Source: Xiphydria camelus
Lineage: Eukaryota; Arthropoda; Insecta; Hymenoptera; Xiphydriidae
Direction: 5' to 3'
Assembly: GCA_963678675.1 (NCBI GenBank)
Contig: OY783198.1
Location: 23,484,684-23,548,683, forward strand
DNA length: 64,000 bases
Positions 42,106 through 54,643 of this stretch are shown piece after piece. A program made the position numbers and the translations under genes. The notes beneath the pieces are model-generated. The model searched no databases, had not been told where the DNA came from, and worked only from the letters and a program-made list of their open reading frames with translations. Position 1 is the stretch's first letter; each line of letters starts with the position of its first letter.

Positions 42106-42675
42106 TGTCACTCAGTGTCAAATACTCGGTTTCATGGGCGTCCTCGACGCATGTGAAATCATCTTTCACACACCAATTCGTGAAAAGTTGCTCAGTGCGT
42201 GAAATAACCTGCGCAGTGCGTGAAATCGTCAATCTCGTATTTGACACTTAGTGACAAAAACTAGAATTCGTTATTCGGTTGTTTCGCGCCGTTCTAACGA
42301 GTGTGATTGCCGGACTCGCTTCGCTCGTGCGGCAAACTTCACACTCGTTAGAAACAGCGCTTCACGCCCTAATAACGAAAATAACTATTTTGTCACTCAG
42401 TGTCAAATACTCGGTTTCATGGGCGTCCTCGACGCATGTGAAATCATCTTTCACACACCAATTCGTGAAAAGTTGCTCAGTGCGTGAAATAACCTGCGCA
42501 GTGCGTGAAATCGTCAATCTCGTATTTGACACTTAGTGACAAAAACTAGAATTCGTTATTCGGTTGTTTCGCGCCGTTCTAACGAGTGTGATTGCCGGAC
42601 TCGCTTCGCTCGTGCGGCAAACTTCACACTCGTTAGAAACAGCGCTTCACGCCCTAATAACGAAAATAACTATTT
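42106..42675. repeat. Tandem duplication, two 285-bp copies of a compound palindromic unit
   Basis: Copies at 42106-42390 and 42391-42675 look identical by eye; overlapping reading frames repeat exactly at a 285-base offset. Each unit has two parts. The first is bounded by inverted repeats reading TTTGTCACTCAGTGTCAAAT and its near-complement ATTTGACACTTAGTGACAAA, and holds two direct copies of CAGTGCGTGAAAT. The second is a hairpin whose arms contain TTCTAACGAGTGTGA, with an ACTCGCTTCGCTCGTG core. The open frames inside arise from the repeat and are not called as genes. Confidence 0.9.
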
Positions 42676-45600
42676 GTGCCTTCTCACCCTTTTTCACGTA
42701 TTATATATCCGTGAAACAATTTCTCTCCGGCGGGATCGATTTGCAGTCGCAAAGATCACCAAGAGTCTCCGATCGAATAATTGGAAGCGTTCCAAACAGT
42801 TTTGCGAAGAATTCCTATTAGAACAAGCAGTTTTGCGTTGTAGCAATCGCGATGCTTTTTACCAAAGCAACGTAGCGGCCTCAAATCGATGAATTGGAGA
42901 AGAGCCAGCACCCTCGTGCAAAAAGTCAAGGTTAAAAAGCACGATCAATCTATACGAAAACATACGAGTTCGCGCGGTTATTCCGGTTTTTCCGGGATCA
43001 GTGCCGCCGCACATGCGTCGAGAACCTCCCCGCTTTGGCGAACCGGCGCCATCTTGCTCCAGCAGCCATGCTGGTGCTTGGTGAACCGGAAACAGCTGAT
43101 AGTGACGCTGCCTCGATCGCTGGCGCCTGTAACCGTTTGAGGGTGGTTTGCACCGATACCAATCGCATTGTGCAACAGTGCCGCTGATATCCGGCGGATA
43201 GATTTTACGCATCCAGTTACGGGCGCTGTCGTATCCCTCTCTCATTAATGCGTGCGATATATCGAGTTCGTGGATCGTTTCGAAGCTTCGCCACTGGCGT
43301 TCCGGAATCGTCTCATCGGGGGCATCTCTTCATTCGGTATTTCGAGGGTAGAGGAGAGGATGAAACGGAACGTCGACGGAAAGTGAAACGCGCGCTCGCT
43401 CGTTAGCGAGAAAATGAAAGGAATAACGTTCTCCCAAAAAGAGACCGGGAGGAGGGACGTATCTCGCAAATCGAGAGGAAACATTGCGGGGTCTCCGGAA
43501 AAAACTCGAATGAGATCCGCTTCGGTACACCTATACCTCGCAATTTCGGCCGCGTCAGATTGCGTTGGGGGTTGCAAATGGGGGTGTCACGGGCATCGGG
43601 GCTGTATTGTAGAGCGTCAATGCCACGGAAACTAACACCCCTCACCTCCTTTCCAACCCTCCTCGCGCGTCTACCCGGCGAATGGCAAGATCTGTATTCA
43701 GTTCCGCGGCACCTTATATCCGCTGGCGTTGATTAGCTTGCAACGCATCGATACATCTGCCCGGAAGGTCGAACCCTTATTTCATCCGCGAGGCTGTCGA
43801 TCTCCTCCCGAAGGGCACTCGATCCTCGAGAGAATGTGGAACATCTCGAATACACTGAGAGAAAAATTTACCTGATCGACATAAACGTGCCTTTGGATAG
43901 TCCCAAGAGCATATTTATTCGATTTAAATGAATATTGGTTGGACGCAAATATTAGATTATTGAATTAATTAGATGTTATTTGAATCAAATCAATATTCAT
44001 TTAAATCGAATAAATACGCTCTTGGGACTATCCAAAGGCACGTTTATTTCGATCAAGTGCGTTTTTGTCTCAGTGTACACATATGCGATACAGTTGATCA
44101 AATAAACAGATTTTTACATCAGAGCGGAACTTTACATCGATACCTACGATGAGCGACTCCTTGTTTCACTTCATTCGAGGGGAAAAGGAGATGCGTCGAT
44201 GGTGTCGATCCGGTTGACGCGTTCGAACGAGGAGTTTGTTATGGTAATTCGGTTGTAACGAAACACGAATTTCCTATTTGCGTCAAGCAAGCTTCCGTGG
44301 TGTACCATACACAGAGACGCCTCTGGATAAAATCCGAACACACACAGACGGTTCTCGGCTGTCGATACGCGATACGCGGTTTCCCGGATAGGTCTCGTCG
44401 ATGCGGTCGTGATAAGTTCGAAAATTCCCGATAACCCGTAACGACGATTGTCGATTGATCCACTCAGCCTGACGGTTCCGGCGTGCCCGGCTAATTCCTG
44501 CTGACACCTCCGTCAAAAACGCTGACCGAACCTTTGTTCGCCACGTCATCGATACGTTCGCGTCGAGGACGATTGTTATTTCCATCAGCGAACTCGCGAA
44601 AACTCTTTTCGCGACGGAAGACAGTCGAGGCTCGCTCGTTCAGAGGGAGCTATTCAAATATTCACGATTTTTTTTTAACACGAATTATGCCATTTCTTGA
44701 AAAACAAAAGCAGGATAGAAGAAGCTGTACCTTCCAGCGAAAGTATTTCTGAAAATTCGCCGACCAGTGCAGTGCTTGAGGCGACCCTTGAGTGCGAAAC
44801 TTCGAAAGAGTGGCGCGCACACACGCGACAAAAACCGTCAGTTTTAATTAATCGCCAGAGTGTTCCCTCTCAACCCCACCATCGCGACGTTCCTTTCACC
44901 GCGCCGCGTAATCCTGGCGCGGGACGTGCTGATTTTCCCAGGCGTCCGTCCCGCCCAACTCTCGAAAGTCCCCAAAAGTAGCGAGGGATAAAACGATTAT
45001 ATGAGAAATCTCGCTTACTTTGCAAGTGAGGAGGGTTGTAGCGTAGTCGTGCGACGGAGAAAGAGATGACGGCGGGGAGGGGGGTTGGGGGAGTGGGGAA
45101 ACTCGGCGCGCTCTCGAGGAAGGACTCAGCGAAGGGTTAGCCGTACCATTTCGTACAGCGATCTCCACTCCGGCTGAGTCCTTATTAATAAGGTCGGATT
45201 AGCATAACTGCACGGCCCTCCGAGTGAACTCTGCATAATTAAGCTCCGAAATCTGGATAGCTATCGCTGGAAGAGAGGCGGCAGGAAGGGGTCGTCACCT
45301 TCCGTTGACTCCGAGTAGCGGGATTTTGCGGGAGAGATTCGGAATTAGATTCTCGAATCGGATGCTAATTCCGGTGATATCCGACAGCCGCGCTCGGCCC
45401 GCGCGTCGAAGATATTCTCGCGACGGGAAACGGAAATGGCTGCAGCGCAGCTGCTCGCGGTGTTCGCGCCGCTTATCCCCCGATTCACGGAGGAGGCTGA
45501 AGAGGCGGCCGCGACGACGCGTTCGAACGAAACTCGATAAAAGCAGCGAGACGTCATTGGTCGGCATCTTTCCTATCGGCCGGGACGATTTATCATCCCG

Positions 45601-46159
45601 AACGCGTTCCGTAGGAATATTGAATACGACAAGATAATCTCTCGGCGGTGTGTCGGGGCGCTCCCCCGCCGGCTCCGGACTGCGGCCGTGGTGGTAACGG
45701 CACGGCCGTGCTTAATGTACCGCAAGGCCCGATAAGCTGCTACTGTTATGACGTAACCTCTAGTTTTTGCTTTGCAAAGAGGCGGCGCGCACCCCGCTCG
45801 ATTCGACCCCCTCCCAACAGCCGTGTCGCTCGCCGTCATCCGACAACGGAGTGACGGAACGCTATCTCGACGCCTCTATGCGGGCTTTAAAGGGTTAATC
45901 TTGCGCTCTTCCAGCGCATTTTTTTCGCTACTCTTGACGATCCTTTTGGTGTCGGTTGAAATAGTGATACGTTATTGCCAGGAAAGGTGGGGGAGGGGGC
46001 GAGATAAGAGCGGGCACGGGGAAGGGGTGCTTTGGTAGCGTGCGGCACGACTACGAGTGCAGCATTGTCAGCTTCTTCTTCCTCGTACCGTGTAGCTCAA
46101 CGTTCAAGCGTGAAGGGGTTGAAACTGCACAATAATGGAGTATTAAAACTGATGGTATT
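42676..46159. other. No gene seen apart from the MITE at 43851
   Basis: A 128-codon minus-strand frame at 42859-43245 has no recognisable domain. A diverged dyad (GCGAACCGG...GGTGAACCGG) lies at about 43038-43090. GTGAAA words just after the tandem duplication suggest that its unit once extended further. Confidence 0.45.
43851..44077. mobile_element. Palindromic mariner-type MITE with CACTGAGA termini (227 bp)
   Basis: TA dinucleotides flank the element. Near-identical inverted arms of about 92 bp (43851-43942 and 43986-44077) surround a short AT-rich centre. The termini read CACTGAGA followed by A-rich sequence. TA flanks plus long inverted repeats fit Tc1/mariner-type non-autonomous elements. 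There is no coding capacity. The terminus is shared with the element at 35041, while the inner sequence is not. Confidence 0.8.
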
Positions 46160-46658
46160 TTAACCCTTTCGCTCACGACCTTTTTTAATTCACGATAAAA
46201 TTCTGAAATTAAATTTTATGGCTAGACATTTTTTAGTCTGTCTGTTTTTGAGTTTAACGATGCATTCAATAAATTGAAAACGCTGATTTTTACGGCAAAT
46301 TTCCGAAAAACCGGGAAATTTTATTGTTAAATCACTAAATTTAATCATATTTATTGCTTTCTGAACGAAATATATTAATCACCGCTCAAAAATATTACAG
46401 TATTTTAGAATTAAATATGTGGTAATCGCACGATACACGTCCGACCTCAAACGGTAATAAAGTAAACTGAAATTTTTAAATCACAGTTATGCTTCCAAAC
46501 CGACAACATAAATGGCGACACGGAGTTTTTACTCGATAGCAAAGAAGTGAAATAACGATGAGAAAGTTGTCAATTAAGCAAATAGTTTTCCAGATGGCGT
46601 TTAAAAAATGTTAAAAACTGGTGTATTCATTTGAATACCTGGTGAGCTTAAGGGTTAA
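46160..46658. mobile_element. Non-autonomous piggyBac-like MITE (499 bp with both TTAA sites)
   Basis: The left end reads TTAACCCTTTCGCTCAC and the right end in reverse reads TTAACCCTTAAGCTCAC, so the termini match at all but three positions and both are flanked by TTAA. The interior is AT-rich and sharply different in composition from the GC-richer flanks, with no transposase frame. The termini differ from those of the element at 54391, so the two are distinct families. Confidence 0.75.
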
Positions 46659-47542
46659 TAATAAGAGAGATTAAATGATTTTCAAATTACATCACTTATT
46701 TCGAAGATCACCCTCCGCGACACAGCACCCGCGACGTTAAACGCGTTTATAGTCTCGATCTTCATATTTATACATACGCGGCGGGACGACGAGGGCTCGC
46801 GTTCCAATGCAACGACCGCGAACCTCACGGGGGGCTGCCATCGATGATGCAACGGACCTCGTTCGAAATCCAAACTCGAGTCCACTCACCGTTGTTGATC
46901 CGAAGTCAAATAAAAAGAAAAGGCGAGCAATACCACAGCTATAGTCGAATGACTGCATTCGCCGCGAAAGAGGAGAAGCCGCGGTTATCGTTTCTCTGAC
47001 GAATGCACATAAAATAATGAAACCTCAAAAGTACACAGCGTCGGAGAAAAATATCGCGCGTAATACGAGCAGCAACGCCGCAGGGGTTCCGTACACTCCA
47101 CGCACGCCGCGCGAACAACTGTTGCCCCCGTTTCCCGCGCGAATTCTCCTCGGCCCGGACGTCGCGCGGGGCCGAAACTTTCGCCGCGGCGGGCACTTGG
47201 ATTTATCGCAAGTTGAACGCTACGCAGAAGTTGGAAACGGCGTGAGGGATTCTGGCGGATATTTATACGGTTTGAATGCACGCACGAGGATCATTCTAAT
47301 GGTTTTATTATACCGATATCCCGACGGGTTCAACCGTCTGACGTGCGCTAGGTACTCGACGAAGCCGCGAGGATAGAGGAAGAGGGAGAGTCGCTTCGTA
47401 TAAACTCGTGCTGGCAAAGTATCGATGGGGAACGACGATGTTTTCACGGCATACCGATTCGTGACAGCGAAGCCGATAGTGAATCACGAACGATCGACGA
47501 TTCCGTTCGATTAGTTATTTATCATTTGTTGACGATAAAATA

Positions 47543-47558
47543 TCTCTCTCTCTCTCTC
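47543..47558. repeat. (CT)n microsatellite
   Basis: A short CT repeat of about eight units in AT-rich surroundings. Confidence 0.85.
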
Positions 47559-50243
47559 ATCGGATTATATTATATTTTCAAAGTCAGAATCGAAAGCCGA
47601 CACCTTCATCGCCGTCGCCTCTTCTCATTCGCAATACTTGACGCGGAGATAATCATCACAAAATGTACAGGTCGAGTCTCCGAACTCGGGCGAGGAGCCC
47701 GCCGTTAAGGTCCTAAACAAAGGCTGACCAAGCAGGAGAGAAGTACCGCTGTCCTGCCTACCCTTGTACGATACGTAATTATCGGAGAGCATACACGTCC
47801 ACGCGGTGCGCGTAGGTAGATCGGGAGATGATGTCAGCAATGGTCATTTGCCGCTATCGGACGGCCCGCAGACAAGCCTAGCTGGCCTAGGTTCGACGTG
47901 ACCGGGGTAGTACGATTTAACACGTTCCACCTCTCCTGCGCCATTCGGTATAATATCCATCACCACCGGGACCCCACCATCACCGCTTCTGTTCGGTGGA
48001 ACGGAGCGTGCGATCGATACGACAGCGGGAAGCGCGCGATTGTGTCGAATGACGTAGAAGAATCATGTAACCGCATTCGACGTTGGATCAGGCCGCTCGG
48101 TAGTCGGGGAGCGCGCAACTTTGTACGGTCCTTATCCGAGCGCACCGCGGCGATAATCGATCGTCCGGCGAGTTTCTCGAAGAATCAACAAGTATTTCCG
48201 AGAGGGTAGAGTAGGCGGTGGCGGTAGATTCTCGGCCGTGTCAGAAACACCCCGCGCGTCCCTGGCTCCCCCTTCCGCTACTTCTACTTCTCTCGCGGAG
48301 CGATATATCACGGGGTGAGGCGGCTCCCTGACATCCCCTGTCACCGGTTTAACCGAGCACCACTCCGATTAAGTGTTCCCTTCAGCGGCGACGAGTCGCA
48401 CTCTTGACGCAGTCGATACCGGCCAAGTTCGTACGGTAAAAAGAGTCGAAAGAATGGGTCGGTATACAGCGAGCGAGGTGGTGTAGGTAGGTGTAGCGCG
48501 AGGTCCGATTTATACGGTGCGGTTCGCTCGAATTAAATCGTCCCTCCGCGCGGCACACGAATCGATTTCTCCGGACCGACTCCGAGCTTCAATCATTCAC
48601 GCGGCTACAGTCAGTGAGATGTTCGCGGTTGCGGTTATCTTTGACTGCTCGGGCAACCCGCGGTGCACCTGACTCCGGAGGGGGGTGCGGGGAAGTCGAG
48701 GAGGCGCGCGGATCTCGCTCCAGAATCGTGCCGTAATCTTGGCGTCGCTCTTACCGCCTCCGTCTTATTTACGGCGCCGGTACACCCCCGTCCCTGCGGT
48801 GCACCTAACTCATGCCCAACGGTTGAGAATGTGTCCCGAGAGTGTCTGGACCTTCGTCTTACTGCGGGCGGACCGCGTCTTGGATGAGTTCGAGAGCTCG
48901 CTAAATCAAGCCCCGTTAACTTAATCATCCCTGCTCCGCGGACGCGGGCCGTGGCTCAATTTAGCGGAAACCGCCGGCACGGCCTCGGGCACCGACGCAC
49001 AGGGATAAACCACGATTCTCTCGTGCGGCGAGGATCTCGATTTCCGGGATGTAGAAGCACGGTCTGTTTCAAGTTTTTACTAGAAATTAGGAGTTTTTCA
49101 AATTGCCGACGGAAATCTGTCTCGATATAATGTCTATCTGAGCCGCAACACTTTAGAGTATATCTTCCCGAAGCGAGGGTGAAGAGCTTCTCATTTTCAT
49201 CTCGGAGAACGCGACGTGCGGGATTTATGGTTGACGAGAGGGGCGACGCGTGTCGTCGATTAGGCAAATTTTTTGGTACGCGGCGGACCGGATTTTAATA
49301 GAAAACTTGGTTCGGAGCGCAGATTGTCGGGTTGCGAGGAGCTGCGGATGAGAGCCGACTCTCCGTCTCTCTCTAGGCGTCGTGATTATAACGAGCGCAT
49401 TCTTAAGGGATGCGGCCGACCCCCTCCGCCACGTTCCTCCACCCGTTTGATTTATATACCGACTCACTGGAATGCTAATTAAATCATTATTAGAATCGCT
49501 TTTGAAACACCTGCTGAACTGTTTAACTATTCCGCTGAAAAAGGAAAAATGTATTTATATCGAAACACACCCCTGCTTCTTCCCCTGTACTCGCTCCGCC
49601 CCTCTTCGCATTTTGGCTGAAAATATTCTTCCCATCCAAGTTCCCGAAGGGGGAGAGATAGATGAGGAGAAAGAAGAGAGCAACCCTCATCCAACTTTTT
49701 ACGATCATCGTTCGATACTTCGAATCACGCGAAAGCTCACGACGTACGATACCGAGAAGTTCCGATTCAAAGCCCTGCGGAGAAAGAGATGGAATCTCTG
49801 TTTGCCGCAAACCCCAATGAGAGCGAAAACAATTCGACGGAATCGGCCCCGAAAATGGTCCCGCGAAGCACAGACGGACGCGGTTCGGACTCGGTATCTT
49901 GTCGCGAGCATTAATAATAAAAGTTTCGCGCATTGTCCGCCCTTGCGCCACGAGCGACTGCGTTGAAGGGGGTGACGAGGAGGCAGCCAGGGGGTTGGAA
50001 CGGCAACGGTTTTGTCTTTGTCATGAATGGTTCTTATCTCTTGAGCGAGTCCGTCACTGGTTGCCTGTTTTGTCCAGGTGTCCGTGCGACTGTCTGCGAA
50101 TTGTAAGGAGACAGGAAACCGGAAACGTGGGCTGTAGTCTGTGGACGGTGGCGCGCGCGCATCGACGGCCAGGTTGAAAACGCAACGCGACGACGGGAGA
50201 GTCGCGAGATTTATCTCGAGAGACGAGAGGAATGCGCGCAGTA

Positions 50244-50268
50244 AGAGAAAGAGAGAGAGAGAGAGAGG
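50244..50268. repeat. (GA)n microsatellite
   Basis: About 25 bases of GA repeat, about 5.8 kb upstream of the LMO start exon. Confidence 0.9.
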
Positions 50269-53200
50269 ATGTAGCGATGGAAAAGGGTCGAATTCTTCCT
50301 CGATGAAGCGCAACGAGACTTTTCGACATCGGCGGAGAAACTCTTCGAACCATTTATTTTTGTTCGAACGCGTTCCCTTCATCCGAACACCCCTCTTACG
50401 TGCGTTTAATGAGAACCGGTACCTCGATCACACGCCACATCCCTCAGTCGACCACAACCAACCCCCTGGGCTATTCTCCCCCACTTCCCAACGGCTCCGG
50501 TAAAGGGGTGTGATGTAAATCAGTCCGGTGGTCAGCCACCTACACCGGCCGCACATTAACTTGCCTTGACCACTGGAGATCGCTCTCTTACGCTAGAGCG
50601 AACCGGATGCCGGTTCATTTTCCATTTGGAGAGCGCGCAGCGACCAAGTCCCCACTCGGAATACCGAAAACGGACGCGATTTCCGCTCGCTTCCAGTAGA
50701 GAGTTCGTCCGTCTGATTTTTTCTCGCGGAGAAATATCGGTCGATTGGCGGCCTCGGTTTGAACGCCGGTCGCCGTATCGGAGGATCGAGCGAGACCCCG
50801 GGCTCGCCGTGTACGACGGGTACCCGTATACATTGTAGACGAATTCTTAACGTCCGCATCGTTCGACGTCGTGAAACATCGCTCTAACGAGCTACGCGTC
50901 TCGGTGTGCAGCCGCGAACGACCCTCACGTGCAGGACGGATACGATCGATTGTTAAGTTCGTGCCGGGCTGCCGGGGACACTTACAAATTAGCCAATCAA
51001 GTTCTAATCCCCTCCCGATTTCCCCCAATGAGCCCGCATCCTACCGCAAATACTTTAATCCATCCATTAATCCCGAAAGATAAAAGTTTCCGAAGTAGTT
51101 ACAGCCCTTTTGTCGTCGGCGTGGAATCCCGCGACGAATTAGTCAGCGCTGAAGCGGGAACCGAGGAAGGATTCGTGGGGAGATTCCGAGTGTGTCGATA
51201 ACGAGACTCCCTCGAAGGCGCGAGGATGAAGATCGTACGAAGGTTACTTCGGACTGGAAAATTTGGGATTGTCGGGGAGTCCGACTTTCAGAATTGGGCT
51301 GGGAATCGACCCTTGGGCTCGGAGTTTGCTCATTCGATGTGGTACAGTTTAAAAACGTCCGGATTCGCGACTCTATTCGCGACGCGAATAAGTAAATAAA
51401 TAAATTTCAACTGCAACATCGGAAGGTATGCATGTAGAAACTCGATAAAACACGGCACCTCCCGCGTCGCTGAAATTTATGCTCTACAGCCATCGCAATT
51501 TTTTTCCCGGCTCCGCTGTACAAAGCGCCGGACTAACAACAATAAATATATTGTACGCCGGCACGAGGGATGCGGAGAGGGTGGACCGAGCGCGGCGAAC
51601 TTCCACGTAAGCACGTACGAGCATAGCTTAGCGTAATCTGACTGCACACCCCCCGTAGACCGAACCCACCCCTAGCGAATCCCGGCTGTAAACTACAGGC
51701 ATCCGAGGGTGGCATCACCGCCTGACGAAAGAATTCCACGACCTGACCAGAATTTTATTAACTCGCCGAAGCACGCGAGGGGTGAAAAACTGACGCTGCT
51801 TTCCTTCGTCCTTCCTTCTTCTTTTTTTTTCACCTTCCTTCGCGAATACCGCGCGTCTCTCGGGAGTGACGAAAAACCGGAACCGGGTTTTTGCTCCGGG
51901 ACGCGAGGCCCCGGGTCGAACGTAAATTAAAACTCACGGGCTGTCTCCTGCGCGAGTCGGGGGTGCGAAGTTTAAACGGCCGTTTTAACCGTTTCGGCCG
52001 TTTTAGCCGTTCGGAATGCTAATGCGTGATTACGGCGCGGCTCGCTCGCGGCGCGGCGGCGTAATACGTGAAGTTTTTGCCTGGCTCACGTGTGGTCCGG
52101 GGAGCTTAAAACATCCCTTAAATTACCCCCATTAGCGAGGGTTGAATGCCTGGCAAACGAGGATTTCAGTGCCGCTGTTACGTGAGATTTATTTCGCGCG
52201 GAGTAAATCCTCCCTTTGTCGGTTTAATCGACGCTATCGCTGTATTCTTTCGATCGGAATATCTTTGACGTCGCGTCGGCATCTCTTTCTTCCGGATCGA
52301 CGAAATTTTCTCCGTACGTCTCCCGCGATGAATCGGTCGCAATATGCCGGTTAAACGGCCGCTTTCGATTCATTACCCCGAGGATTCAGCGGTCTTTCGC
52401 GCTCCACTAATCCAACGGCGCGGGATAAGGTCATTATCAGCCTTATCTCCTTAATTTCTGGAAAGTGGCTACCGCCGCCACCGCCGGCAGCGCCAGCAGC
52501 GGAGACGCGGCGGGTGTAGCCCCTGGGCACGGGCGATTTACAGAATTTAAACAGTCCCTCGGGATAAGGCGGCTGCGGGGATTAGCGAACCCACCCCCGA
52601 GCATCGTGCCACCCCCCCCTGCAACGGGCGGTTACGTCCTTCCTGCGGGGTGAAACAAAATACTGGCGAGTATATTAATGCTCGGCTTAATGTGCCCCGT
52701 CTAATTAATGGACCGACTCTCCGGACGCGCGCTCGTTCGCTCGGCCCGGTCTAAAAGTAAGAGATAACAGCCCCGCGAATTTAAGACAAAAGCCACCGCC
52801 GAAAATATAGGCTCGGTTGCCGCGATACGTTAGGGCGCGAAGGGAGAAAGAAGAAGGGCGCAGGTTGTGGGGGATGACGCGGTGAGTTTGCGAGAGGCCT
52901 CGTCGTTCCGTCGATTTGGATCGTTTTTAGCTGCTGGACAATTTTCATCGCGTCTAACTAAATCCGCGGGGGTGGTACCCTGGAGGTGTGCGGATGCTGC
53001 GAGGGCGGAGCCTTCGAGACGCCGTGGAGCGACACCCCCGTCGCGGCGACGCTAGACAATCTGGGATATCGAATGTATAAAATTTCAGTTGTCGGAAGAA
53101 AATGCTGTTGAAATAATTTGTTTGCTTGTTTCCACTGGACATCTTTCGATTAGACGTTTAATTGTGCGGTGAAAATATTTAGTCGATATTATTTTCATAA

Positions 53201-54390
53201 CTCAACACTGGACTCGATTTATCATGTGTGGTCTGAATCGTTGTTGCTAAGATTTGATATATAGAATTAGGACGACAGGGGAGCGTACAGGCCCTGCGTT
53301 GGCAGCGGGCTTAATGAAGCGTAAATATCTGAACGCGCAGGAAGGGATGAAAGGACGAAGGGGGTTGATGTTCAGGTTGATATACCTTGACAGTGATGTG
53401 TCTTCCCGGTGAAGCCAGAGTTGCGAGGTACGCGCGGTTCGAGGCGCTCGGTTGTGAGTAACCTCAGCCAGCTCAACCGAACGGATTACGCTGGCGTGCG
53501 GTTCGAGATGATAATCTTCATTGACTCGATTAATTTTGGCGCCGGAGAAATTTTGAGAAATTCTCTCCCTCTCCCTCGCACGAGGGAACGGAGCGCGCAT
53601 CACCGCCGTTGCAAATTGTCGGGACGTTCTAGTTTACCGCGAGGCACTGTCCTATTGATCGGTGAAACTCAGTTACTTATTTTGCATTCTATATTTGCAT
53701 TTAATTTTCATAATTCTTTCAGACTTACCGCATACCAGTGAGTCTTTCGTAACGATTTCTAGAGTTTGCTCGCGTACTGGCGATGTCGTGCAATCTACTC
53801 GATTTAATTGCCTGAGTCACTTCCAAAAACTCTTCGTCACCGCGCGAAACTGTTGCGACAAGTTAAAACGGACTTTACCGGTCGAGCCACAAAGGAGGAT
53901 ACCAGAAGTCCGCGACGCGGTGTAGGTACGCGACACTCGGATAGACGCGCGGAAGAAGGGGTGGTCAGGGGTTGCCGGTTGGAGGACGGCAGTTAGCGGT
54001 TGACGAACGTGTAGTGGGTAATTGAATTATCGTCGCTTTGAGGATCAGGGGCCGTGGATGATCCGATCACGTACCCGATGGACGGACTGCCAACGATGCG
54101 AGCCACTAGCGAAGCGTGCCCCTCTCGTTACGGGCTCTAGGGGTTGTTCCGATAAAGCACAGTCTGTCCCGCTTCGTCCTTTACCCACTTTTCGATCGCG
54201 ACATTGCGGAAATCGGACGGCAACTCGAAACTTTCCGGCAGAGTCGAAAAACTCAGCCGTTTCCGCGTTGCTCGATCGACACGTGTACAAGGGCGCGATA
54301 TATTCGCAGAAATAATTCGTCTGTAAAACAATTGATTTGACCAAGTCTGGAGAATCTACTCGATTAACTTTATCAAAATCCGCGCACATA

Positions 54391-54643
54391 TTAACCCTGT
54401 AAGGGATCTTGTAGCCATGTGGTTACAACGAACTTTTAGGTATCCTACAAACATTTTTTACGAATTGTACACCTATATGTTGATATTCGGTAACAACGAC
54501 AAACTTGACTTTTTTTATAACAATTGCTTTAATATATTTTAATATATTCATATAAACAAGGTTTGTAGGTATTTTTGTATACGTAGTAAGAAAACCATAT
54601 TTTGAAATTGAAATATAATAGCGTGAACCTTACAGGGGGTTAA
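54391..54643. mobile_element. Non-autonomous piggyBac-like MITE (253 bp with both TTAA sites)
   Basis: Both ends carry TTAA followed by matching inverted termini: TTAACCCTGTAAGG on the left and, read in reverse, TTAACCCCCTGTAAGG on the right, differing by a 2-base indel. TTAA duplication with CCC-beginning termini is the hallmark of the piggyBac superfamily. The AT-rich interior has no transposase frame, so movement would need a transposase in trans. The element lies about 1.4 kb upstream of the LMO start exon. Confidence 0.75.

Larger units (their letters stand above)
46659..54390. other. No gene seen; GC-rich upstream flank of LMO
   Basis: A 225-codon minus-strand frame (49705-50382) overlaps a 164-codon plus-strand frame (49472-49966). 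The former includes a Leu/Ser stretch from the GA repeat at 50244, and neither is recognisable. The region is GC- and CpG-rich, and would be the place to look for LMO promoters or 5' noncoding exons, but I cannot fix a start site. Confidence 0.45.

Noticed and set aside
42251..42892. Two frames with identical N-terminal parts, like paralogous small genes
   Set aside because: They repeat at exactly 285 bases because the DNA is tandemly duplicated; the frames read through palindromes.
49472..50382. Long overlapping frames on both strands (164 and 225 codons)
   Set aside because: No recognised domain; they overlap each other, and part is driven by a GA repeat.
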